NCBI RefSeq assembly: GCF_000379765.1
Contig: NZ_KB903443.1
Coordinates: 310,001 to 374,000, forward strand
Source of the DNA: Flexithrix dorotheae DSM 6795
Lineage (GTDB): Bacteria; Bacteroidota; Bacteroidia; Cytophagales; Flammeovirgaceae
Reading direction: 5' to 3'
Length of the DNA stretch: 64,000 bases
Below the pieces are notes generated by a model. That model was not told the DNA's origin, made no database searches, and saw only the letters and a program-made list of their open reading frames with translations. The translations under genes and the position numbers were made by a program. Below, piece after piece: positions 1-7,132 of the stretch (the first letter of the stretch is position 1; every line of letters begins with the position of its first letter).

Positions 1-1932
1 AAAATCCCCTGTTGCTTTTTCCTTATAAACCATTCCCCTTACCGTCCCAATCCACAACCGGTTTTTCCAGTCTATCACCATTGCCCTGGAATTAACTGTT
101 TTTGAAGGAAGACCATTTTTATTTTTTAGAGGCACAAGATTACCCGACTTATAATTTAATAACCCTAATTCAGGATTTACAAACCAGAATTCGTCATCGG
201 ATACTACTCCAATCGTGTGGCCTTCCATATTTTCATATCCTTTAAAATTAATATTTGAAAGTGTTTTGGTCTTTTTCTCAAATTTGAAAAGGCCATGATT
301 GGTGGCAAGAAGAATAGCGTTATTATCTTTTTCGGCAAAATCATTGATCCAAATTTCTTCCTCTTTAGGAAAAGGGAAATGAATATTAAGATCATCAAAT
401 GACTTCTTTTGTGGATTCCATTTTAAAAAAGAACCTTCATTTCCGATGCCACAAAGATAAACTTCTCCATTTTCAAGGCATTTTACGATATTGACTATAC
501 TGGAGATTCCCTCCTTTTCTCCATAATGATAAACACTGTCCTCCGGAGTGATTTTGTAAACACCCTGGTGATTATGTTGGGTTACCCAAACATTTTCCTG
601 GTGATCTACAGCCATGCTCACAATCAATTGATTAGCAGACCCGATTTTGGAAACCTGTATCGTTTTGATTTCCCCCGATTGAAAATTGTAACTCATTACT
701 GCCCCTTCTGAAGTAGCTGCGTAAACCTTTTCAGAGGTATTACATAACCTCACCAAATGTCCGTAATCTGCCCTGATTAAAGATTTTTCCATCCACCTTC
801 CTTCCTCCTGCTTCAGGCTAACCACTTCCTGAGTATTACTGGCATAGATTTCCTCTCTTTCCTCATTCTGATCAATATTAACGATTCCTTTTATTTTGGG
901 AGGAACAAACGGGGAAATAAACATATTTTCCTTTAGCAGGGCTACTCCTTCATTGGTTGCTATCCAAATATCATTTTCTTCATTGATGAAAATATTATTT
1001 ATGGTAGAATAAGGTAACTCAGTTATTTTTTTCAGTTTAGAGGGATTAATATCATTTACCATATATAATCCATCATTCCAGGTGCCAATAAAAACATTCC
1101 CGTTTTTATCTCTTTTCCCCGAAGAAACGTAAGGAAGCGTGAACAGTTTTTTGATTGAGTTTACTTCCTTGTGGTCATTTAGGGAAATTTCCAGTACACC
1201 TTCTTCATACCCGGCCCAAAACACATTCTCCCTTTTTTTAAAAAAGAAGGTAATTTCATTTCCGGGCAGCTTTTTATTTAACTGGACAAAATCCTCCTTT
1301 TCCCGATCAAAATAGAATAGATAACCAGTGTAGGAAGTTACCCAAAGGGTTTGGTCATCATTTTCAGCAAAGCAAAAACTTCTAACAAAACTTGGTGACT
1401 TATAGATATCCGAATATGCATACCGCTTTATTCCTTCCGGCATCAGCCTTACAATATTCTGGTTTTCAGCCACCCAGATACTCCCTTGTGAATCCTCATA
1501 CAAACCTTTGGGATAACGGACTGTAGAGTCACTCAATACCGGGGCACCAACTGCGATTTTTGGAAAACTAGTAGAATGATTAGAGTTGAAAACCTCTACT
1601 ATTCCCAAATCATAGTAAGTCAATAGTTTTTCATTGCTCAACTTTAATAAACCTTTGAAATATGGATTTGGGAAGCTATCGGTAAAACTTACAAAAGATT
1701 TTCCATCAAATCTGATCAGACCTCCGGAGCTTGCAATCCAGATAAACCCTTCCTTGTCCTGGTTTATATCTTTGATCAGTTCGTAGTGTAAACCTTCCTC
1801 AAGACCATAGGTAAAAACACTATATTGTTGAGCAAAAAGAGATACATGGACAATAGACACTATCCCTGTGAAAGAGAATAGTAAAAACCTCAACCCAAAA
1901 AAATTCGATAAAAACTTAGTTTTTTTTATCAT
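1..1932 (-). CDS. Two-component regulator propeller (reg_prop) protein, N-terminal part
   Basis: The frame is open from an ATG at 1932 to the window edge, so 644 residues are visible and the C-terminus is missing. The N-terminus has a basic stretch and a hydrophobic segment ending in LFAQQ, a signal peptide or signal anchor. The rest is built of short propeller blades with motifs such as GFIWIASSGGLIRFDG, GSIWVAEN and RLWIGTVRG, typical of reg_prop repeats. In this family the propeller is a periplasmic sensor followed by a Y_Y_Y domain, a membrane segment and an output module (histidine kinase, LuxR/AraC regulator or phosphatase); the output type cannot be seen here. It is probably transcribed alone, diverging from the toxin-antitoxin genes. 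Confidence 0.88.
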   Translation of the reverse strand, partial: MIKKTKFLSNFFGLRFLLFSFTGIVSIVHVSLFAQQYSVFTYGLEEGLHYELIKDINQDKEGFIWIASSGGLIRFDGKSFVSFTDSFPNPYFKGLLKLSNEKLLTYYDLGIVEVFNSNHSTSFPKIAVGAPVLSDSTVRYPKGLYEDSQGSIWVAENQNIVRLMPEGIKRYAYSDIYKSPSFVRSFCFAENDDQTLWVTSYTGYLFYFDREKEDFVQLNKKLPGNEITFFFKKRENVFWAGYEEGVLEISLNDHKEVNSIKKLFTLPYVSSGKRDKNGNVFIGTWNDGLYMVNDINPSKLKKITELPYSTINNIFINEENDIWIATNEGVALLKENMFISPFVPPKIKGIVNIDQNEEREEIYASNTQEVVSLKQEEGRWMEKSLIRADYGHLVRLCNTSEKVYAATSEGAVMSYNFQSGEIKTIQVSKIGSANQLIVSMAVDHQENVWVTQHNHQGVYKITPEDSVYHYGEKEGISSIVNIVKCLENGEVYLCGIGNEGSFLKWNPQKKSFDDLNIHFPFPKEEEIWINDFAEKDNNAILLATNHGLFKFEKKTKTLSNINFKGYENMEGHTIGVVSDDEFWFVNPELGLLNYKSGNLVPLKNKNGLPSKTVNSRAMVIDWKNRLWIGTVRGMVYKEKATGDF

Positions 1933-2386
1933 ATCTCATCGCTATCCATTTTCCAGAGTTGGATCGTAATTTCAAATCAGAAAGGTAAAAAAATCTGACT
2001 GGAATTATTTGGTATTTTTGCCTTTTGAAAAGTCCAAGAATATAGAAAAAGCTATCTAAAATTCAAAATTAGAATGAAGGTAAAAGCACCACCAGATTCC
2101 ATGTGGAAATTTTCAAAAAAGAATATTTCAGGTTTACTTAAAAGAAATCCACAATTAAAAAATTCCTTTTCTTTACCCTTATTTCCCCTTTCATCACTTT
2201 TTTTATTTTTCCCTTCCCAGCATTAACAATTTTTCTTTTTGTTGGTCGGTAAAAATCCCTATCTTCCCAATTTTTAATTCCCGGCAAAAGAAATTCAAAT
2301 TTTGAACTATTGGAATTTTTTTGTCGGCAGAATCGATATAAAACTTAATTTTAACTTTCTACTAACTGCTATTGATGATTTAATCG
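1933..2386. other. Intergenic region between divergent genes
   Basis: This is an A+T-rich stretch of about 450 bases between divergent genes. I see no supported gene. A TATTTTTG at about 2012 on the plus strand fits a Bacteroidota -7 box, but no gene follows it closely, so I do not call it a promoter. Confidence 0.5.
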
Positions 2387-2394
2387 TAATTTTG
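2387..2394 (+). promoter_or_regulatory. Putative -7 promoter box of the toxin-antitoxin genes
   Basis: TAATTTTG matches the Bacteroidota -7 consensus TAnnTTTG and lies 23 bases before the TTG start of the antitoxin. No clear TTTG -33 box is seen at the usual distance, so support is moderate. Confidence 0.4.
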
Positions 2395-2417
2395 CAAAAA
2401 GGATAAATTTAAAGACC

Positions 2418-2603
2418 TTGAAAAAAATACAATCTGAAATTCGTCAGCTATTAGGAGAGCTTCCACCTGAGGCCTTGGAAAAAGTATTAACCTACTTAAA
2501 GGAACTAAAAAAGGAATATGATCAGCCGGATGATTCTTTTTCTGAAAACCTGAAATTAATTTTTGAAGAAGATAAGGAACTCTTAAAAATGCTGGCCAAA
2601 TGA
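2418..2603 (+). CDS. Small putative antitoxin upstream of Fic/Doc toxin
   Basis: This encodes 61 residues from a TTG start; no ATG is available between the in-frame stop at 2376 and this point. The product is very rich in Lys and Glu and predicted almost wholly helical (LLGELPPEALEKVLTYLKEL), as is usual for small antitoxins. It overlaps the Fic/Doc gene by four bases (ATGA), which implies translational coupling. I do not recognise a named antitoxin family; the role is inferred from size, charge and position. It would bind and block the downstream toxin and probably repress its own promoter. Confidence 0.7.
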   Translation: MKKIQSEIRQLLGELPPEALEKVLTYLKELKKEYDQPDDSFSENLKLIFEEDKELLKMLAK

Positions 2604-2980
2604 TGGAACTAAATGATATCATAAAAATCCACCAGTATTTGGTAAAGGAATTTGGTGGGGATAATGGAATAAGGGATAAGGAATTACTTTCTTCCGCTAT
2701 TTTACGTCCATTCATGACATTTGGTGGGATGGAACTTTATAAAACACCAGAAGAAAGGGCTTCGGCTTATCTGGAAAGTATACTGGTGAATCATCCATTT
2801 GTGGATGGGAATAAGAGAACCGGATATACGCTAATGCGCCTCATGTTGCTCAACAGTGGGAAAGATATAAAAGCCACTAAAAAAGAAAAATATGAGATGA
2901 TTATGAAGGTAGCTTCCGGTGAGTATGATTATGACCATATTTTAAACTGGTTGTTTAGGCATACTAAAAAACGCAAGTGA
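2600..2980 (+). CDS. Fic/Doc (death-on-curing) family toxin
   Basis: This 126-residue protein is of Doc size. The core motif HPFVDGNKRT lies at residues 65-74. His65 would be catalytic, and Asn71, Lys72 and Arg73 would form the phosphate-binding part. In phage P1 Doc the enzyme phosphorylates EF-Tu, whereas canonical Fic proteins (HPFx[DE]GNGR) AMPylate targets. Here the DG of Fic is combined with the NKR of Doc, so the reaction cannot be decided from sequence. A second ATG at 2603 is an alternative start. The ATGA overlap with the small acidic gene upstream supports a type II toxin-antitoxin pair. Confidence 0.88.
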   Translation: MMELNDIIKIHQYLVKEFGGDNGIRDKELLSSAILRPFMTFGGMELYKTPEERASAYLESILVNHPFVDGNKRTGYTLMRLMLLNSGKDIKATKKEKYEMIMKVASGEYDYDHILNWLFRHTKKRK

Positions 2981-2987
2981 TTTTTTG

Positions 2988-3773
2988 ATGAAATACAATC
3001 GGCTTCATCTATTCGAATTTGAGGATTTCTCCTGGTATCCCCATGTGATCCGGGAAGGCCAGACGGATTACCTCAGGTTCATGATGAATCTGTTCAATGT
3101 TTTCAGAGCAGTGATTCCGCTGCTTCAGGAAGGTGTTGAAAAATCTGGAAAAGCTAATATCATAGACTTATGCTCAGGGGGAGGAGGCTCGATGATGCTC
3201 GTTCGAAAGCACTTTAAATCACACTCGGTTTTGGGTTTTAAAGCCATGCTTACCGACCTCTATCCCAACAAAAAAGCATTCGAATTCATAAAAAAGGAGA
3301 GCCAGGGAGATATAGATTATTATCCCAGTTCGGTGGATGCCAGAAATATCCCTGAATCATTTGATGGTTTTCTGACCATGTTTAATGGCTTCCATCATTT
3401 CCAACCCGATGAAGCCAAAGGTATATTGGAAAATGTAATGGAAAGGAAATTACCCCTGGGTATTTTCGAACCAATTGATAAATCCATCTGGCAAATGATA
3501 GCTAACACCTTTGCACTCACCATCCTGCTTTTCCTGGCTACACCATTTATTCGACCTTTTAAATGGAGCCGCATTATTTTCACTTATTTCATTCCATTAA
3601 TTCCCATTTGCACTTTATGGGATGGCTGGGCTTCTGTCATCAGGCTTTACAGTCCAAAAAATATGGAAAAGATGCTTTCTGAATTAGACACCAACGGCTA
3701 TGAATGGAAAGCAGGAAAGGCTTCCCATCCTTTTGGCAAAGTGATTTATCTGGTGGGCTGGCCCACGCTTTAA
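2988..3773 (+). CDS. Class I SAM-dependent methyltransferase with hydrophobic C-terminal half
   Basis: This encodes 261 residues from the ATG at 2988; a TTG at 2985 is possible but less likely. The glycine-rich SAM-binding loop DLCSGGGGSM is at residues 60-69, and a motif-IV-like segment FDGFLTMFNGFHHF at 125-138. Two hydrophobic segments follow at about 171-188 and 196-211, which suggests membrane association, before a C-terminal part resembling other class I methyltransferases (YSPKNMEKML). The substrate is unknown; a lipid or quinone-like molecule would suit the membrane segments but this is speculation. It starts 7 bases after the Fic toxin and may be cotranscribed, though its function looks unrelated. 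Confidence 0.72.
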   Translation: MKYNRLHLFEFEDFSWYPHVIREGQTDYLRFMMNLFNVFRAVIPLLQEGVEKSGKANIIDLCSGGGGSMMLVRKHFKSHSVLGFKAMLTDLYPNKKAFEFIKKESQGDIDYYPSSVDARNIPESFDGFLTMFNGFHHFQPDEAKGILENVMERKLPLGIFEPIDKSIWQMIANTFALTILLFLATPFIRPFKWSRIIFTYFIPLIPICTLWDGWASVIRLYSPKNMEKMLSELDTNGYEWKAGKASHPFGKVIYLVGWPTL

Positions 3774-3779
3774 TTATCA

Positions 3780-4412
3780 TTAAAATCCGTGTTCTACCCC
3801 ATATTTTACCAATCCCAAAGTGTTTCTTACTCCGGTTTTATGGATTAAATTTTTCCGGTGAGTTTCTACTGTACTTTGTGCAATAAACAACTTATCGGCA
3901 ATTTCTCTTGCAGTGTATTCCTTTAAAATAAGTGATAAAACTTCCTTTTCTCTGGAAGTTAAAATCACCTCTTCTTTTATTTTGGGAGTGGGAATTTCAC
4001 CATTGCCATTGGTTAGTCCATCAATAACTTCATCACAATAATAAGCTCTTCCTGCACTCACTTCATGCACAGCCTTTATCAGGATTTCCTTTTTAATATT
4101 TTTGATTAAATATCCTTTAGCCCCTGCATCTGTCACTAAATCCAGATGTTTTTTATCATTGTGCATGGTGAGCATGATGATCTCTGTATGCGGATATTTT
4201 TCTTTTACAAGTTTTGTAGCTGCAATACCATCCATTCCCGGCATGCTTATATCCATTAATATAACATCAGGTTGGTCAAATGAAATTTTTGCTAATAGGC
4301 TTTTACCATCATTAGCAGCCCCTATTACCTTAAATGACTCCTCTGTTTCTAATAATTTAATTAAACTTTCTACAAAAATTTGATGATCGTCAGCTATAAA
4401 AATTTTGATCAT
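3780..4412 (-). CDS. LuxR/NarL-family response regulator
   Basis: This 210-residue protein has a receiver domain at about 1-120 with acidic pocket Asp8/Asp9, phosphoacceptor Asp54 (ILMDISMPGMDG), Thr82 and Lys104, and a LuxR-type helix-turn-helix at about 148-208 (LTSREKEVLSLI, QSTVETHRKNL). It should bind DNA as a dimer when phosphorylated. The gene lies 250 bases downstream of a HisKA_3-type histidine kinase on the same strand, its obvious partner. Target genes cannot be inferred. Its stop lies 6 bases from the stop of the convergent methyltransferase gene. Confidence 0.93.
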   Translation of the reverse strand: MIKIFIADDHQIFVESLIKLLETEESFKVIGAANDGKSLLAKISFDQPDVILMDISMPGMDGIAATKLVKEKYPHTEIIMLTMHNDKKHLDLVTDAGAKGYLIKNIKKEILIKAVHEVSAGRAYYCDEVIDGLTNGNGEIPTPKIKEEVILTSREKEVLSLILKEYTAREIADKLFIAQSTVETHRKNLIHKTGVRNTLGLVKYGVEHGF

Positions 4413-4662
4413 AATTGATTAATGATTTTGGTGAACCATAACATGAGTGGCAGCTTTGGGAAGTAATTTAAAATATTTCATTGGTTATCCAAAATAGGGA
4501 AATCCCAATTTTTAAATTATTTCACCTGGCAAATTTGTTAGTAATTATGACCTGGTATGTAATGATATTTGATGAATTAGAATAAAAAATAAGTACATTT
4601 ACTTATTCACAACAAGTTCCAACAAATAAAAATATAATCCAAATAAAAAGGTAAATTTCAAT

Positions 4663-6564
4663 TTATCCTATACAGGCTGAGGCCGGAAGGTCAATAATTA
4701 CCGTTGTTCCTCTTCCTTTTGCAGAATCGATGTCAAGTGTTCCATTGAGACTAGTTACCCTTCTCTGAATATTATGCAATCCTAATCCTCCTTTTTTCTG
4801 TGCCTTTTCCACATCAAAGCCTAATCCATTATCTTCTACCATAATATTAAGCGAACCGTCAGGATATTGATTAATCTGAATGGTAACTTTGGTGGCTTTG
4901 GCATATTTGAGGATATTATTTACCAATTCCTGAATGGTTTTATACAAACTGATTTCTATTTTGGTACTCAGCCTGTTATCAAAGCCATAGGTTAGGAAAT
5001 CGAATTCTATTCCTCTGGCCTCCCGGATAGTATCACGTAAATCCTCCAGCGCAGATTTCAACCCATATTTAGTTAATGAACCGGAAACCAGATTGTGGGA
5101 AACTGCCCTTACCTCCTCATAAGCTTCATCCAGTAACCTGTTGGTTTTCACATACTGATTCCGATTTTCGACCTGGATGTCCAGTATCTTATCCTCTAGT
5201 GCCTGGAAGTTTAATTTCACAGTTGCCAGTAATCCTCCCAGCCGGTCATGCAAATCTTCTGCTATTCGCTGTCTTTCTACCTGCTGCCCTTCCATCATGG
5301 CATCTTTGGATTTTATTTCCTGATCCTGTAATAATACATTAACGGTTTGTAAACTTAATTCCATTCTCTGGTGGTAATATCGAAATCCGAAAAATGCTCC
5401 TACAATTACCACAATTAGAATAATGATCATGCTGTTTAATTTTAATGCTTGCAAACTTGCTTGAGCTCCTAATAACTGAAGCTGCTGGTCTTTTTTGTCG
5501 ACTTCATACTGAATTTTAAGATTGGCTATAGTTCGGTTTTTATCTTCGTTGATAAGTTCATTTCTCAGGCTGGTAAAAGCCCTTTGGTAAAATAAAGCAG
5601 AGTCCAAAATACCCATTGCTTCATGGGTTTTTGCAAGATTTTCGAATAAATCTGCTTTCTTTTCTTTTAATGGATATTTTTCTGCAATTGCCTTTGCCCG
5701 ATAAAAAAACAGAAAGGCTTGCTTGTATTCTCCTTTTAATCGGGAAACTTCACCCAAATTGTTCAGAGGGCTAAAACCCTCCTCTTCATTGTTCGGATAA
5801 TTATAAGAAACAAGGCTTTTTTCCAGGGATATTTTTGCCTGGTCGAACTTTCCCTGTTCCAATAAAACAAGACCAATGTTATTCTGAACCATTCCCAACA
5901 TTTCTTTGTGCTCCAATGTCGTGAAAAATTCCTTACTCTCATTAAAATAATAAAGGGCACTGTCATATTTTTCTAAACTTATAAAAGTAATCCCCATGTT
6001 GTTAAGGGCTTTTGCCATCCCCAAAGTATCTTTAACTTCTTCCTTTATTTTACAGGCCTCCCTATAATTTTCTATGGCAGAATTGTATTCTTCCAAGGCT
6101 GTATTTAAACCACCCAGATTATTCAAAACCTTTGACTTTGTACTTAATAAATTGTGTTCATCACACAAAGTCATGGCCTTGTAAAAAGAAGATAAAGACT
6201 TTTCATAATTATTGTAATTTTTATACAATACCCCAAGCCTATTTAAGGAAGAAGCCTGTTTATTCCAATTGTGAAGCTGTGCATACAGCTCTTCTTCTAA
6301 TTCATAATTCCTGACGGCATTTTCAAAATCTTTTTTACTTTCAAAAAGGGCACCCAAAATTCCACAACCATTCGCCTGTCCGAACAAATCCCCTTTTTCT
6401 ATAGCAAGGTGTTTTCCGGAAGTAGCCAGAGAAATTGCACTATCCGGAAAATCATTTCTTATACTCCAGGCTTTGGAGTATAAGTCACCAATTCCGGGTT
6501 CTTCAACTTTTCCTAATACCAGAGATGGCAGAAAAAGAAAAAACAGGAAACTCCGAATTTTCAT
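4663..6564 (-). CDS. TPR-containing sensor histidine kinase (HisKA_3 type)
   Basis: From the ATG at 6564 the product has 633 residues and begins with a signal peptide (MKIRSFLFFLFLPSLVLG); a TTG at 6585 would add 7 residues before it and is less likely. About six tetratricopeptide repeats fill residues 30-330, for example ALNNMGITFISLEKYDSALY. A transmembrane segment lies at about 377-396. It is followed by a coiled linker, an H-box ERQRIAEDLHDRLGG with His at about 439, and a HATPase_c domain with N, G1 (DNGLGF) and G2 (GGLGLHNI) boxes. The TPR region is predicted periplasmic and would sense a protein or envelope state. It partners with the response regulator downstream. Confidence 0.92.
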   Translation of the reverse strand: MKIRSFLFFLFLPSLVLGKVEEPGIGDLYSKAWSIRNDFPDSAISLATSGKHLAIEKGDLFGQANGCGILGALFESKKDFENAVRNYELEEELYAQLHNWNKQASSLNRLGVLYKNYNNYEKSLSSFYKAMTLCDEHNLLSTKSKVLNNLGGLNTALEEYNSAIENYREACKIKEEVKDTLGMAKALNNMGITFISLEKYDSALYYFNESKEFFTTLEHKEMLGMVQNNIGLVLLEQGKFDQAKISLEKSLVSYNYPNNEEEGFSPLNNLGEVSRLKGEYKQAFLFFYRAKAIAEKYPLKEKKADLFENLAKTHEAMGILDSALFYQRAFTSLRNELINEDKNRTIANLKIQYEVDKKDQQLQLLGAQASLQALKLNSMIIILIVVIVGAFFGFRYYHQRMELSLQTVNVLLQDQEIKSKDAMMEGQQVERQRIAEDLHDRLGGLLATVKLNFQALEDKILDIQVENRNQYVKTNRLLDEAYEEVRAVSHNLVSGSLTKYGLKSALEDLRDTIREARGIEFDFLTYGFDNRLSTKIEISLYKTIQELVNNILKYAKATKVTIQINQYPDGSLNIMVEDNGLGFDVEKAQKKGGLGLHNIQRRVTSLNGTLDIDSAKGRGTTVIIDLPASACIG

Positions 6565-6678
6565 ATGGAAATTAAAGCCTTTCAATTTTCAATAATTACA
6601 GAAGTAAAATTTTATTTGGTGGACAATTTTAGTTTACCAAAATGTTTCACTTATTCTTGCCCACCAATTACCTTTTTA

Positions 6679-7095
6679 TCAAGAACCTTCAAAAGGAGGA
6701 TCAGTATCATCTGCTCCATCTGCAGTTCCTCCTTTAGTGATGTCTCCCTCAGCATAAGCCATTGTAGCTACTCCAAGTAAAACTTCTTCATTGGGGGAAT
6801 TTGTAAATGAGGCAAAATCTTTTTCTTTTCCGTTGATTTCTACTCTTACTTTAAAATCACTGTCTTCTCCCAAAGCACCTGGAAGTTCAAGAAAAACCGC
6901 TCTTACCTTTAAGTTGGAATTCCGCTGGCCTGGTGCTTTAAATACGGGAATTCTATAGATATCCAATTCGCTATCCTCATCTCTGGTGCCGGTTGCTTCT
7001 CCCATATCAAAGCCATTGGGAATCTTTACAACTACATTCAGTTTGAATCTTGTATTCGACAATTTAGCTAAAAAAACGTGGGGTTTGAAATTCAT
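6679..7095 (-). CDS. Hypothetical protein downstream of tandem protease
   Basis: This 138-residue protein matches no family I recognise. It has no signal peptide or membrane segment. Residues 15-115 alternate hydrophobic and polar positions as in a beta-sandwich (LKVRAVFLELPG, FKVRVEINGKE). The last 25 residues are a flexible acidic and glycine-rich tail (GGTADGADDTDPPFEG). It begins 37 bases after the stop of the tandem trypsin-like gene on the same strand, so the two are probably one operon. It may be a partner, regulator or substrate of that protease; this is inference from position only. Confidence 0.7.
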   Translation of the reverse strand: MNFKPHVFLAKLSNTRFKLNVVVKIPNGFDMGEATGTRDEDSELDIYRIPVFKAPGQRNSNLKVRAVFLELPGALGEDSDFKVRVEINGKEKDFASFTNSPNEEVLLGVATMAYAEGDITKGGTADGADDTDPPFEGS

Positions 7096-7132
7096 TTTTG
7101 ATTTTAATTTTTTGGTTAAAATTTATTTTGCA

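Noticed and set aside
2380-2715. Open frame of 111 codons opposite the toxin-antitoxin genes
   Set aside because: It overlaps both genes of a well-supported overlapping pair and shows no family features.
6565-6585. Upstream TTG start for the TPR histidine kinase
   Set aside because: The ATG at 6564 gives a normal signal peptide directly; the 7 extra residues add nothing recognisable.
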